A stretch of 53,775 nt of DNA from Flavobacteriaceae bacterium (GTDB lineage: Bacteria; Bacteroidota; Bacteroidia; Flavobacteriales; Flavobacteriaceae): assembly GCA_013001285.1 (NCBI GenBank), contig JABDMU010000026.1, positions 1 to 53,775 on the forward strand. Direction: 5' to 3'. Below the pieces are notes generated by a model. That model was not told the DNA's origin. It saw only the letters and a program-made list of their open reading frames with translations, and ran no database searches. This document shows, in pieces, positions 17,909 to 26,838 of this stretch. Every line of letters starts with the position of its first letter. The first letter of the stretch is position 1. The position numbers were made by a program, and so were the translations under genes.

Positions 17909-18870
17909 TATTTTTCTGGTTTAAATTTCGAATTTCTAAATATCTCGTCTGCGTCTTTTGTCAGCATTTGCTTGAATTCAACAGTATTGTTTTCCATATA
18001 GGCCTTAACAATTTGCCAGCCTATATAACAGCCAATGCGGCCTGGCGATTCGCGGTCAAGGCCAAGATTAAATTTACTAAATGGTGCAGGTCTAATAAAT
18101 CGACCTTGTAATTTTGGATCGGTACTATACAATAGTTCGTTTTCAATAAAATTACTCCAAATATTGCTCTCATTAACTTTGGCCCATTCAAGTTCACTCT
18201 TGGTATAGCCAATTTTCAGCTCATCCTGTACAAAAGGGATCATCTGATCCTTAAAATAAAGCAGCTTCCCAAAATAGATCATATCATCTAAAAAGGTGTT
18301 GGTCTCAGATTGGAAAATAAGTTGTTTGGCATATGCTTCAGCAAGATCTGAAACGATCATTTCACGTTTAAAATTTTTCCGCAAATAATTCTGTATGCCG
18401 CCGTAGAATTCATGATCTGGCCCCAGGTAATTGTCGAGAGCAATAAGCACGATGGTGTCTGTAACAATGGATTTATTTCTATAATCAACATCATTGGTTA
18501 CCGTAATAACCCTTGGTGTTTTAAATTCTTTGTAATAATATTTTAAATGTTTAAACAACTGTCTAATATCATCTTCTTCTTCCTCAAAAGTTGAAAACGT
18601 ACGATTTACCTCATTATGAATTTGAATTTGAAGCGTGTCCTGTAACCTATCAATCCAATCTTGATCGGTAAATCTTGAAGAGAACATGAATGGATATGCA
18701 GCCTTTAACTCAGATAAATCTTCAGGTTGACTTTGGCTAAACATTCGATCAAATCGCTCGACATCAACTTCAATATTAATCATGGCAATCTCTGAAGCGA
18801 TCTGATTTTCATTTTTGCAACTAAAAGCCAGAAAAATCAATAAAACACAAACTCCGATATTATTCTTCAT
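17908..18870 (-). CDS. gldB: Gliding motility lipoprotein GldB
   Basis: A 320-residue envelope lipoprotein essential for gliding in related flavobacteria. It has a lipoprotein signal peptide with lipobox LAFSC (lipidated Cys18), a charged N-terminal part (VERFDRMFSQSQPEDLSELK) and a His/Glu-containing region (DNYLGPDHEFYGG). GldB-type proteins have this zinc-peptidase-like arrangement, with a later segment ESPGRIGCYIGWQIVKAYMENN. It forms an operon with gldC and is divergent from nadE, the arrangement also known in F. johnsoniae. Confidence 0.94.
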   Translation of the reverse strand: MKNNIGVCVLLIFLAFSCKNENQIASEIAMINIEVDVERFDRMFSQSQPEDLSELKAAYPFMFSSRFTDQDWIDRLQDTLQIQIHNEVNRTFSTFEEEEDDIRQLFKHLKYYYKEFKTPRVITVTNDVDYRNKSIVTDTIVLIALDNYLGPDHEFYGGIQNYLRKNFKREMIVSDLAEAYAKQLIFQSETNTFLDDMIYFGKLLYFKDQMIPFVQDELKIGYTKSELEWAKVNESNIWSNFIENELLYSTDPKLQGRFIRPAPFSKFNLGLDRESPGRIGCYIGWQIVKAYMENNTVEFKQMLTKDADEIFRNSKFKPEK

Positions 18871-18925
18871 ACTGTCCTAAAAAAGTAAAGAACGCTCTTA
18901 ATTTTTATAAATTATCTGATTCTCT

Positions 18926-18933
18926 TACATTTG
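18926..18933 (+). promoter_or_regulatory. -7 element for nadE
   Basis: TACATTTG is an exact TAnnTTTG match lying 51 bases before the nadE ATG at 18985. No clear TTG is seen at -33. It lies four bases from an oppositely oriented element for gldB. Confidence 0.5.
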
Positions 18934-18937
18934 TTGG

Positions 18938-18945
18938 CAAAGGTA
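18938..18945 (-). promoter_or_regulatory. -7 element for gldB-gldC
   Basis: The minus strand reads TACCTTTG, an exact TAnnTTTG match, giving a 5' leader of about 60 bases before gldB. A TTG on the minus strand (18970-18972) lies 24 bases upstream, one base beyond the usual 17-23 spacing. The transcription start it implies falls inside the opposing nadE element. Confidence 0.5.
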
Positions 18946-18984
18946 ATATTCTTTCAAATAAAAACATCGCAAAATCAAATTCGA

Positions 18985-19773
18985 ATGAAAACAGAGCTCG
19001 TTGTTAAACATATTGTAAAATGGTTAAATGATTATGCCGTTAATGCGAAGGTAAACGGATTTGTAGTCGGGGTATCTGGAGGCATTGATTCAGCTGTTAC
19101 TTCAACACTATGTGCCGAAACTGGCTTGCCAGTGTTGTGCTTAGAAATGCCAATACATCAAGCCAAAAGCCATGTCACGCGTGCTCAAGAACATATTTCA
19201 CAATTAAAAGCGCGATATAAAAATGTAAAAGACGCCAAAATTGACCTCACTCCAGTATTTGAAGAGTTTAAAACAGAAGTATCACTAGATGGAGAACAGG
19301 CCACAGTTGAAATGGCCTTAGCAAATACGCGAGCCCGACTAAGAATGACAACGCTTTATTATCACGCCGGATTATTAGGTATGTTAGTTGCCGGGACCGG
19401 GAATAAGGTTGAAGACTTCGGCGTTGGTTTCTACACTAAACACGGCGATGGTGGTGTAGACCTGAGTCCTATTGCTGATCTCTTAAAATCTGAAGTTTAT
19501 AAGATCGGATCCTATTTAAAAGTACCGTTATCAATAATGAAAGCAGCTCCAAGTGATGGCCTTTTTGGTGATGCACGAAGTGATGAAGATCAAATTGGAG
19601 CAAATTATGACGAACTGGAATGGGCTATGCAAATGAAGGATAAAGGGAAACAATTAGATGATTTCAGTGGACGTGAACGTGAAGTATATCAAATATTTAG
19701 CCGATATAATTCAGCAAATATGCATAAAATGCTTCCAATTCCTGTTTGTGAAATTCCAGAAAACTTAAGATAA
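18985..19773 (+). CDS. nadE: NAD(+) synthase, ammonia-type
   Basis: A 262-residue N-type ATP pyrophosphatase that amidates deamido-NAD to NAD. The PP-loop SGGIDSAV is near residue 32. Further family elements are LANTRARLRMTTLYYHA, GTGNKVEDFGVGFYTKHGDGGVDLSPIADLLKSEVY (split: GTGNKVEDFGVGFYTKHGDG and GVDLSPIADLLKSEVY) and PSDGLFGDARSDEDQIG. There is no nitrilase-type glutaminase domain, so it should use ammonia directly. The start MKTELVVKHIVKW was chosen because the 18 codons before it overlap the promoter region. The gldB-gldC/nadE arrangement is conserved in flavobacteria. Confidence 0.94.
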   Translation: MKTELVVKHIVKWLNDYAVNAKVNGFVVGVSGGIDSAVTSTLCAETGLPVLCLEMPIHQAKSHVTRAQEHISQLKARYKNVKDAKIDLTPVFEEFKTEVSLDGEQATVEMALANTRARLRMTTLYYHAGLLGMLVAGTGNKVEDFGVGFYTKHGDGGVDLSPIADLLKSEVYKIGSYLKVPLSIMKAAPSDGLFGDARSDEDQIGANYDELEWAMQMKDKGKQLDDFSGREREVYQIFSRYNSANMHKMLPIPVCEIPENLR

Positions 19774-19908
19774 TTAATATAATTTCCTCGCAAAAAAAAC
19801 ACCTTGCATTATTATTTTTCTTAAATTAGTTGTTCTCCACAATGATGTAAGTCCGCTTCAAACCTCGCTTGTGTTTAGTAATTGCGTAATGAACCAAAAA
19901 ATTAAATC

Positions 19909-20538
19909 ATGATTAATGTACTAGTTGCTGATAATCACCCCATTGTAAGAACCGGACTAAAAATGCTTTTCGAATCATCTCCAGATATTCAAGTTATTGG
20001 GAGTGTTACGACCGGTAAAGAATTATTCGATTTTGTAGGACGCACTCACGTTGACGTCGTCCTTTCTGAAATTGACCTTCCCGAGTTAAATGGGATCACC
20101 GCCCTTCGAACATTAAAGAAAGAATACAATGATGTAAAGGTCATAATGTTTAGTTCTCATCCAGAAGAGATCTATGCTGTTAGTACCATCAAAGCTGGCG
20201 CGTCTGGTTACCTTACCAAAACGGTAAGCACACAAACCATAAAGGATGCTATTTTAAAGGTATATAATGGTGGTATCTATATCAGTAATGAATTGGCCCA
20301 ACGGCTTGCATTTGATGAGCGTGGCAATAAACCAAGCAAACTTTATAAAAAACTATCTATGCGTGAAGTTGAAGTACTTAAATTACTTTCCTCCGGTAGA
20401 AAAAATAAAGAAATTGCAACTGAGCTAAATATCAATGAAAAAACCGTGAGTACTTATAAGGCGCGACTCATGAAAAAATTAAATGTTACCAACTTGGTAG
20501 ATCTTATCAATCAAGCGAGACATCTAGAATTGAGTTAA
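19909..20538 (+). CDS. NarL/FixJ-type response regulator with a degenerate receiver domain
   Basis: A 209-residue DNA-binding protein made of an N-terminal receiver domain (residues about 1-120) and a C-terminal LuxR-type helix-turn-helix (LSMREVEVLKLLSSGRKNKE, then IATELNINEKTVSTYKARLM). The receiver looks inactive for phosphorylation. The position of the phospho-acceptor Asp in NarL (LLDLNMP) is Glu54 here (LSEIDLP), and the usual acidic pair DD is Asp8-Asn9 (ADNHP). The switch Ser82/83 and Lys104 remain. No histidine kinase gene is adjacent. It probably binds DNA independently of phosphorylation, since Glu can mimic the phosphorylated state. Its stop is directly followed by the convergent dnaG stop. 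Confidence 0.88.
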   Translation: MINVLVADNHPIVRTGLKMLFESSPDIQVIGSVTTGKELFDFVGRTHVDVVLSEIDLPELNGITALRTLKKEYNDVKVIMFSSHPEEIYAVSTIKAGASGYLTKTVSTQTIKDAILKVYNGGIYISNELAQRLAFDERGNKPSKLYKKLSMREVEVLKLLSSGRKNKEIATELNINEKTVSTYKARLMKKLNVTNLVDLINQARHLELS

Positions 20539-22491
20539 TTACAGCACGCGATTAAGCTTCCTGCTCAGAAGCATTTTTAAATTGGAGTAGTTCAAGACAT
20601 CTTCTAATACGGTCTTATTCGCATTATTTTCAATTGTTTCCTGTTTGAAGTCATTGACCTTTTGATCAATCAAATGACATCTCAAACTTAAAATAGTTTC
20701 ATTAACGAGTTGTGCTATGCTAAGCTCCTTCCCTTTAGGATAAATATTTTTTCGTTCCCAATCATGCAAATTATGACGCTCTTCATTCATTAAAATGGAG
20801 GTCACTTCATTGGCTACTTCTGGATCAACTTTTTGAATGAAAGCTTTTAATTGAAACTCAGGCTCCTGATTTAAGGTGTCTATTATTTTAAAATAAAGAT
20901 TTCGAAATTGTTCATTGGTGAACTCCATTTCGTCCTCTTGAAGATCCAGATAAATCTTTTCAAAAACCTTAGCTTCCTGTATAACAGGCTCTAAGATTAA
21001 ATCGCCATCCTCATTGTCCTTTAAAACAAGATCTTCAAATACTTCTGTTTTATTACCATACAGCAGCAAAATTTCTATGATCTTTCTTTCTAATTCATAT
21101 TGAACATCTACTTTTTTTACCTGTTGCTGAGGTTTTATGACCTCAAATGACTTCTGTTCCTTTTTAAACTTAGCATTCGCGTCATATCGTTCCTTTTTAT
21201 GAATTTGAGCAAGCGTACTAAAAAGCACCTCCTCACTAATATCCATAATTTTGGCGCATTCTTGAATATAGATCTCACGTTTGATCTGATCAGGAATTTT
21301 TGAAATACTATTAACAATATCGCGAATGGTCTCTGCTTTTTTTACAGGATCATTTTTGGTCTCTTCAAATAACAGGGAAGCCTTAAATTGAATAAAATCT
21401 AGTGCATTTGTTTCAAGAAATAGTGTTAATTCCTCAAGGGTATTTGACTTCGCAAAACTATCTGGGTCTTCACCTTTCGGAAATGAACACACCTTTACAT
21501 TCATCCCTTGTTCCAAAATAAGATCAATACCTCTTAATGAAGCACGTGTTCCAGCCGCATCGCCATCAAATAAAACCGTTATGTTCTTTGTAAGTCGATT
21601 GATCAATCTGATCTGATCTGAGGTTAAGGCCGTCCCTGAGGAAGCGACAACGTTCTTGATCCCTGTTTGATGGAATTGAATGACATCAGTATAGCCTTCA
21701 ACTAAATAACAATTATCCTCTTTAGCGATGCTTTGTTTAGCATAATAAATACCATAAAGTACTTTGCTTTTGTGATAGATATCGCTTTCTGGAGAATTAA
21801 GGTATTTGGCAGCTTTTTTATCGATGCCTAAAATACGACCTCCAAACCCCAAGACTCGTCCTGACATACTATGAATTGGAAAAAGTACACGGCCCTTAAA
21901 ACGATCAAACTTTTTATCCTCTTTAACTATGGTTAAACCTGTTTTTTGGAGGTAATCTAAGTTATAGCCCTGTTTTAAAGCTTCATCAGTAAACGCTTGC
22001 CATTCGTCTTTGGCATAACCCAATTGAAATTTCTTTATGGTCTCATCTGTAAAACCTCGTTCTTTAAAGTAACTTAATCCTATTGCTTTGCCTTGGTCAG
22101 TGTCATGAAGTACCTTTTGAAAATAAGTGTTTGCATAATCACTTACTAAATACAAACTCTCCCGCTCATTGGCTTTTTCTTTTTCTTCATCGGTTTGTTC
22201 GGTCTCTTCAATTTCAATATTATACTTTTTTGCCAAATACTTTATGGCTTCCGGATAGGTGAAATGTTCGTGTTCCATTAAAAATGAAACTACTGTTCCT
22301 CCTTTACCGCTTGAAAAATCCTTCCATATTTGTTTCACAGGAGATACCATAAAACTTGGTGTGCGTTCATCGCTAAACGGACTTAAACCTTTGAAGTTAC
22401 TTCCTGATTTTTTCAGATTTACAAAATCTCCGATCACCTCCTCTACTCGGGCGGTTTCAAAGACTTTGTCAATGGTGGATTTTGTAATCAC
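20539..22491 (-). CDS. dnaG: DNA primase DnaG lacking zinc-finger ligands
   Basis: A 650-residue replicative primase that makes RNA primers at the fork. Domain order is a CHC2-like N-terminal module (about 1-100), the TOPRIM catalytic core (YLVEGYTDVIQFHQTG with the catalytic Glu, then VLFDGDAAGTRASLRGIDL with the Asp pair), and a C-terminal helicase-binding region. The N-terminal fold is clear (GLSPFSDERTPSFMVSPVKQ). Every canonical zinc ligand is replaced: Ser37, Ser40, Asp58 and Ser61 stand where Cys, His, Cys and Cys are expected. It starts at GTG, with in-frame TGA and TAA codons immediately upstream that exclude an earlier start. Confidence 0.95.
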   Translation of the reverse strand: MITKSTIDKVFETARVEEVIGDFVNLKKSGSNFKGLSPFSDERTPSFMVSPVKQIWKDFSSGKGGTVVSFLMEHEHFTYPEAIKYLAKKYNIEIEETEQTDEEKEKANERESLYLVSDYANTYFQKVLHDTDQGKAIGLSYFKERGFTDETIKKFQLGYAKDEWQAFTDEALKQGYNLDYLQKTGLTIVKEDKKFDRFKGRVLFPIHSMSGRVLGFGGRILGIDKKAAKYLNSPESDIYHKSKVLYGIYYAKQSIAKEDNCYLVEGYTDVIQFHQTGIKNVVASSGTALTSDQIRLINRLTKNITVLFDGDAAGTRASLRGIDLILEQGMNVKVCSFPKGEDPDSFAKSNTLEELTLFLETNALDFIQFKASLLFEETKNDPVKKAETIRDIVNSISKIPDQIKREIYIQECAKIMDISEEVLFSTLAQIHKKERYDANAKFKKEQKSFEVIKPQQQVKKVDVQYELERKIIEILLLYGNKTEVFEDLVLKDNEDGDLILEPVIQEAKVFEKIYLDLQEDEMEFTNEQFRNLYFKIIDTLNQEPEFQLKAFIQKVDPEVANEVTSILMNEERHNLHDWERKNIYPKGKELSIAQLVNETILSLRCHLIDQKVNDFKQETIENNANKTVLEDVLNYSNLKMLLSRKLNRVL

Positions 22492-22600
22492 TTATCAGAA
22501 ATTAAAAAGGGAGATAAAGGTAATATAAAACAATAAAATAATGACCACACCATTCTTTAAAAATAAGTGCTATTTTAGGTCAAATGGAAAATCTTATAAT

Positions 22601-23578
22601 TTATTTTTTTCTATCGATAACGTAATTAACCATTAATTCAAGTGCTGCTTTGTACTCTGAGTTAGGGTATTTCACAAGTAATTTTAGCGCTTCTTCCTGA
22701 AATTCTTTCATTTTTAAGACCGCATAGTCGAGACCACCATTTTCTTTAACAAATGCAATGACCTCTTTGACTCGTTTTCGATCCTTGTTGTGATTCTTAA
22801 CAGAATTGATGATCCAGTCCTTGTCTTTCTTATTACAATTATTGAGCACATATATTAACGGCAGCGTCATTTTTTGTTCTTTGATGTCGATACCCGTTGG
22901 TTTTCCAATTTTCTCTTCACCATAGTCGAAAAGATCATCTTTGATCTGAAAAGCAGTCCCAATGAGCTCTCCAAATTTTCTCATGTCTTCAACCTGATCG
23001 GTATTGGGTTTCACCGAAGCAGCTCCTAAACTACAGCAAGCCGCGATTAAAGTCGCTGTTTTTTGCCTAATGATGTCATAGTATACTTCTTCCGTAATGT
23101 CAAGTTTACGGGCTTTATCTATTTGCAACAGCTCCCCTTCACTCATTTCTCGTACAGCCACAGAAATGATCCGAAGCAGATCAAAATCGTTATTATCTAT
23201 ACAGAGAATCATTCCTTTCGACAAAAAGAAATCACCTACTAAAACAGCGATTTTATTCTTCCAAAGGGCATTTATAGAAAAGAATCCACGTCGGCGATTA
23301 CTATCATCTACAACATCGTCATGGACTAAGGTAGCGGTATGAATAAGCTCAATTACTGAAGCTCCTCGGTAAGTTCGTTCACTTACTTCGCCATTATTGA
23401 GCATTTTTGCCACAAGAAAAACGAACATAGGCCGCATTTGTTTACCCTTTCTGTTCACTATATAGTGTGTAATCCTGTTGAACAAGGGTACTTTTGAAGA
23501 CATTGAAAGCAGAAATTTCTGTTCAAATAGCTCCATTTCATAGGCAATTGGCTGTTTTATTTGCTCTACAATCTTCAA
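22601..23578 (-). CDS. Long-chain polyprenyl diphosphate synthase
   Basis: A 325-residue trans-prenyltransferase of the IspA/IspB/GerC3 superfamily, expected to make the isoprenoid side chain of menaquinone. Motifs are KGKQMRPMFVFL, the first Asp-rich region VHDDVVDDSNRRRG and the second FQIKDDLFDYG. Length and the small residues before the first Asp-rich motif fit a long-chain (hexa- to octaprenyl) product, but chain length cannot be read with certainty. It is separated from dnaG by 109 bases, probably as its own transcript with a promoter at about 23608. Confidence 0.88.
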   Translation of the reverse strand: MKIVEQIKQPIAYEMELFEQKFLLSMSSKVPLFNRITHYIVNRKGKQMRPMFVFLVAKMLNNGEVSERTYRGASVIELIHTATLVHDDVVDDSNRRRGFFSINALWKNKIAVLVGDFFLSKGMILCIDNNDFDLLRIISVAVREMSEGELLQIDKARKLDITEEVYYDIIRQKTATLIAACCSLGAASVKPNTDQVEDMRKFGELIGTAFQIKDDLFDYGEEKIGKPTGIDIKEQKMTLPLIYVLNNCNKKDKDWIINSVKNHNKDRKRVKEVIAFVKENGGLDYAVLKMKEFQEEALKLLVKYPNSEYKAALELMVNYVIDRKK

Positions 23579-23607
23579 ATAATGCTAAAAATTATGTTTA
23601 CGATGAG

Positions 23608-23615
23608 CAAAGGTA
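23608..23615 (-). promoter_or_regulatory. -7 element for the polyprenyl synthase gene
   Basis: The minus strand reads TACCTTTG, an exact TAnnTTTG match. A TTA rather than TTG lies 21 bases upstream. The leader before the ATG at 23578 would be about 25 bases. Confidence 0.5.
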
Positions 23616-23709
23616 AGACAAATCGAGAAAAAAAATTAACGCATAATTTAACATATTGAACAATTAATTTTTGTATTTTTAATTAATTAATGCTTAAGGG
23701 ATTACGACT

Positions 23710-24579
23710 ATGAATAAAATTACATTACTATTATTTAGCTTTTTAGCATTGACTATCAATGCTCAAACGGTCTTGTTTTCCGATGATTTTGAAGGGGAAG
23801 CAGTAGATGCTACAACCTATACAAATTGGGTAGCATTCGATCAAGATGGGGATACTGAATTTTTTGAGGTAGCAGATATTACAGGGAGCACAGTTGAAGC
23901 CTCTCCATTAGTAGGTCTCGTAGCAGACTCGGATTCCTGGGAATCAGGAAATCCTAATAGTCCAATGACACCTAATAATTATTTGATCACTGCAAATCCA
24001 ATTGATCTCACAGGTGCAACCGATGGACTTTTAGAATTTACCTTCGGAACTTATCAAAATAATGGAACTTTCTTGGAAGATCAATTAGCTGTTTATATTT
24101 CCACTTCAAATGATCCAACAGTTATTGAAACTGAAACCGCAATTTATGATGCAACCGTTGGTTCGGCTACACCAGCAGATAATGGTGGCGCAAATTCGGC
24201 TGTAGATATCAGTCTTGATATTTCAGCGTTTGAAGGTCAAAATGTATATATAGCTTTTAGACATTATAATACCTTTGATCACAATTCGGTTCTTTTAGAT
24301 AATGTTGTTGTTTCAAGCTTAGTGTTAAGCGTTGAAGAGTTTTCAGCACCGCGTATCAAACACACATTTAATAATGATACTAAGGTATTAACCTTAGATT
24401 CTAATGTGATGTTATCAGAATTGGCCATTTATAATATTCTCGGGCAAGAATCCTTAAAGGTAGGAATCAATAATACTGATGCTGATATCAATTTATCAAA
24501 TTTAGAAGCTGGGATCTATATTGCAAAGATTATTGGTAATAACAACGCTTCAAAAACCATAAAACTGGTTGTGAAATAA
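23710..24579 (+). CDS. Secreted protein with jelly-roll-like adhesin domain and T9SS C-terminal sorting tail
   Basis: A 289-residue exported protein. It has a signal peptide (MNKITLLLFSFLALTINAQT, cleavage near residue 19). A central domain runs from DDFEGEAVDATTYTNWVAFD to FRHYNTFDHNSVLLDNVVVS and resembles the choice-of-anchor J/cleaved-adhesin fold. A C-terminal type A sorting domain of about 75 residues follows (LSELAIYNILGQESLKVGIN, DINLSNLEAGIYIAKI, ending KTIKLVVK). It should cross the outer membrane by the type IX system and be anchored or released at the surface. The ligand is unknown. Monocistronic, closed by a strong hairpin. Confidence 0.85.
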   Translation: MNKITLLLFSFLALTINAQTVLFSDDFEGEAVDATTYTNWVAFDQDGDTEFFEVADITGSTVEASPLVGLVADSDSWESGNPNSPMTPNNYLITANPIDLTGATDGLLEFTFGTYQNNGTFLEDQLAVYISTSNDPTVIETETAIYDATVGSATPADNGGANSAVDISLDISAFEGQNVYIAFRHYNTFDHNSVLLDNVVVSSLVLSVEEFSAPRIKHTFNNDTKVLTLDSNVMLSELAIYNILGQESLKVGINNTDADINLSNLEAGIYIAKIIGNNNASKTIKLVVK

Positions 24580-24602
24580 AATATATCCTTTCAAAAATAA
24601 TT

Positions 24603-24637
24603 AAAGGTGTTACTGAAAAGTAGCACCTTTAGCTTTT
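24603..24637 (+). terminator. Hairpin terminator between the T9SS protein gene and rlmN
   Basis: An 11-base-pair stem AAAGGTGTTAC / GTAGCACCTTT (one G-U pair) with loop TGAAAA is followed by AGCTTTTATT. It lies between convergent genes and overlaps the last codon of rlmN, so it may act in both directions. Confidence 0.75.
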
Positions 24638-25669
24638 ATTAGCCAATTGGCCACATGCAGCATCGATATCTTTCCCTCGACTTCGCCTTACATTAACCAC
24701 GATCCTGTTGCGCTCAAGGACCCTTAAATAATTATTGATGGCTTCTGGGCTAGCCTGCTCAAAATCACCATCATCTATAGGATTATATTCAATAATATTG
24801 ACTTTACAAGGAACAGCCTTACAGAATTTGACCAAAGCATCGATAGCTTCATTTGAGTCGTTAATTCCTTTCCACACCACATATTCATAGGTAATGCGTT
24901 TTCCCGTCTTTTCGTACCAGTATTCTAATGATGATTTCAAATCGTCAAGTGGAAAAGTCGAATTGAAAGGCATTATGGAAGTTCTTACTTCATCAATTGC
25001 CGAATGTAGAGATACAGCTAAATTAAACTTTACCTCATCATCAGCCATTTTCCTGATCATTTTGGGCACTCCAGACGTGGATAACGTTATGCGCTTTGGA
25101 GACATGCCTAAGCCTTCTGGAGACGTAATCTTATCGATGGCCTTCAACACGTTATTATAATTCATTAATGGTTCACCCATACCCATAAAAACTATATTTG
25201 ATAAAGGTCTGTTATGATACAGGCGGCTTTCATTATCTATGGCAACTACTTGATCATAAATCTCATCAGGATTTAGATTACGCATTCGTTTTAAACGCGC
25301 AGTTGCACAAAATTTACAATCTAAACTACATCCTACTTGTGACGACACGCAAGCTGTGGTTCTAGATTTGGTTGGTATTAATACTGATTCTACAACGAGT
25401 CCGTCATGCAATTGAACAGCATTTTTTATAGTGCCATCTTTACTGCGTTGAATGGTATCTACCTTGATATGGTTGATCACATAATGCTCTTCAAGAAGCT
25501 GACGTGTTTCTAATGAAATATTAGTCATCGCATCAAAAGTGTGTGCAGACTTTTGCCACAACCATTCATAAACCTGGTTTCCTCTAAATGCTTTATCACC
25601 TTGTTTTACAAAAAACTCACGTAATTGCTCTTTGGTCAATGCGCGTATGTCCTTTTTTTTCGTTTCCAT
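24629..25669 (-). CDS. rlmN: 23S rRNA (adenine2503-C2)/tRNA(A37) methyltransferase, radical SAM
   Basis: A 346-residue radical-SAM enzyme that methylates C2 of A2503 in 23S rRNA and A37 in some tRNAs. It contains the iron-sulfur motif CxxxCxxC (GCSLDCKFCATA). The two cysteines of the ping-pong methyl transfer are also seen: one in TACVSSQ and the C-terminal one in DAACGQLANKS. The N-terminal segment LTKEQLREFFVKQGDKAFRG is typical of RlmN. It lies 44 bases after queA but is separated from it by a terminator. Confidence 0.95.
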   Translation of the reverse strand: METKKKDIRALTKEQLREFFVKQGDKAFRGNQVYEWLWQKSAHTFDAMTNISLETRQLLEEHYVINHIKVDTIQRSKDGTIKNAVQLHDGLVVESVLIPTKSRTTACVSSQVGCSLDCKFCATARLKRMRNLNPDEIYDQVVAIDNESRLYHNRPLSNIVFMGMGEPLMNYNNVLKAIDKITSPEGLGMSPKRITLSTSGVPKMIRKMADDEVKFNLAVSLHSAIDEVRTSIMPFNSTFPLDDLKSSLEYWYEKTGKRITYEYVVWKGINDSNEAIDALVKFCKAVPCKVNIIEYNPIDDGDFEQASPEAINNYLRVLERNRIVVNVRRSRGKDIDAACGQLANKS

Positions 25670-25680
25670 TCAACTCGCAT

Positions 25681-25705
25681 AAAAAAGCCTCGAAAACGAG
25701 GCTTT
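25681..25705 (-). terminator. Intrinsic terminator of queA
   Basis: On the minus strand a perfect stem AAAGCCTCG / CGAGGCTTT with a TTTT loop is followed by a run of six T. It lies between the queA stop and the rlmN start, so rlmN would depend on read-through or its own promoter. Confidence 0.85.
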
Positions 25706-25713
25706 GTGGTTTG

Positions 25714-26763
25714 TTATATGATGAGCATGGCGTCACCATAACTATAAAATTTATATTTCTCTTTAATGGCTTCATCGTAGGCCTTTTTAATGAAGTCATG
25801 ACCTGCAAAAGCAGAGGCCATCATTAATAAAGTTGATTTAGGGGTATGAAAATTTGTGATCATACTATTGGCAATACTGAATTCATAAGGAGGGAAAATA
25901 AACTTGTTGGTCCAACCATCATATTCATTCAAGGTTCCACTTGAAGAAACAGCGCTTTCAATAGCTCTCATAGCCGTAGTACCTACAGCGCAAATACGTT
26001 TTTTATTTTTAAGAGCTGTATTGATAGTTTCCCTTGCAAAGCGATCGATCACAATTTCTTCACTATCCATTTTATGTTTTGATAGATCTTCCACCTCGAC
26101 CGGATTGAAGGTTCCAAGGCCTACATGTAAAGTAATTTCAGCAAATTTCAAGCCTTTGATCTCAAGCCGTTTTAATAAATGACGAGAAAAATGTAATCCC
26201 GCTGTTGGAGCGGCAACAGCACCTTCATTCTTTGCATAAATAGTTTGATAGCGTTCTTCATCCTCAGGTTCAACATCTCGCTTGATATATTTAGGAAGTG
26301 GTGTTTGGCCTAATTCCTTTAATTTTTTTCTAAAATCGTGGTATGACCCATCATACAAGAATCTTAAAGTACGCCCTCTTGAAGTGGTATTATCAATAAC
26401 CTCAGCGACTAACATATCATCAGTTCCGAAATATAATTTATTTCCAATTCTAATTTTACGAGCTGGATCTACTAGTACATCCCAAAGTCTTTGTTCTGGA
26501 TTCAATTCTCTTAACAGAAAAACTTCGATACGAGCACCTGTTTTTTCTTTATTACCAAATAAACGGGCAGGAAACACCTTTGTATTATTCAAGATCATCA
26601 CATCATCCTCTTCGAAATAATCAATAAGATCTTTAAATTTTTTATGTTCAATAGATTGATCTGCTCTGTTTAGGACCATTAATTTCGCTTCATCTCTGTG
26701 TTCTGTTGGATATTCGGCTAAGAGATCTTCCGGAAGATCAAAATGGAAATGTGATAATTTCAT
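25714..26763 (-). CDS. queA: S-adenosylmethionine:tRNA ribosyltransferase-isomerase
   Basis: A 349-residue enzyme of queuosine synthesis that transfers the ribosyl moiety of SAM to 7-aminomethyl-7-deazaguanine in tRNA. Family signatures are [20 protein letters not shown] near the N-terminus, [13 protein letters not shown], the central [13 protein letters not shown] and [10 protein letters not shown], and the C-terminal [21 protein letters not shown]. The length is normal. It has a consensus promoter of its own and is closed by a strong terminator. Confidence 0.96.
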   Translation of the reverse strand: MKLSHFHFDLPEDLLAEYPTEHRDEAKLMVLNRADQSIEHKKFKDLIDYFEEDDVMILNNTKVFPARLFGNKEKTGARIEVFLLRELNPEQRLWDVLVDPARKIRIGNKLYFGTDDMLVAEVIDNTTSRGRTLRFLYDGSYHDFRKKLKELGQTPLPKYIKRDVEPEDEERYQTIYAKNEGAVAAPTAGLHFSRHLLKRLEIKGLKFAEITLHVGLGTFNPVEVEDLSKHKMDSEEIVIDRFARETINTALKNKKRICAVGTTAMRAIESAVSSSGTLNEYDGWTNKFIFPPYEFSIANSMITNFHTPKSTLLMMASAFAGHDFIKKAYDEAIKEKYKFYSYGDAMLII

Positions 26764-26789
26764 ATAATTTCGTTTATTTAAGAAAGTTG

Positions 26790-26821
26790 CAAATATACAA
26801 TCTACAAGGAGGGGTTGTCAA
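26790..26821 (-). promoter_or_regulatory. Full consensus Bacteroidota promoter for queA
   Basis: On the minus strand TTG, a 21-base spacer, and TATATTTG (TAnnTTTG) match both promoter elements. The expected start of transcription is about 20 bases before the queA ATG. It lies just after the aroA stop, so queA need not rely on the upstream operon. Confidence 0.65.
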
Positions 26822-26838
26822 GTAATTGACTGTTTATT

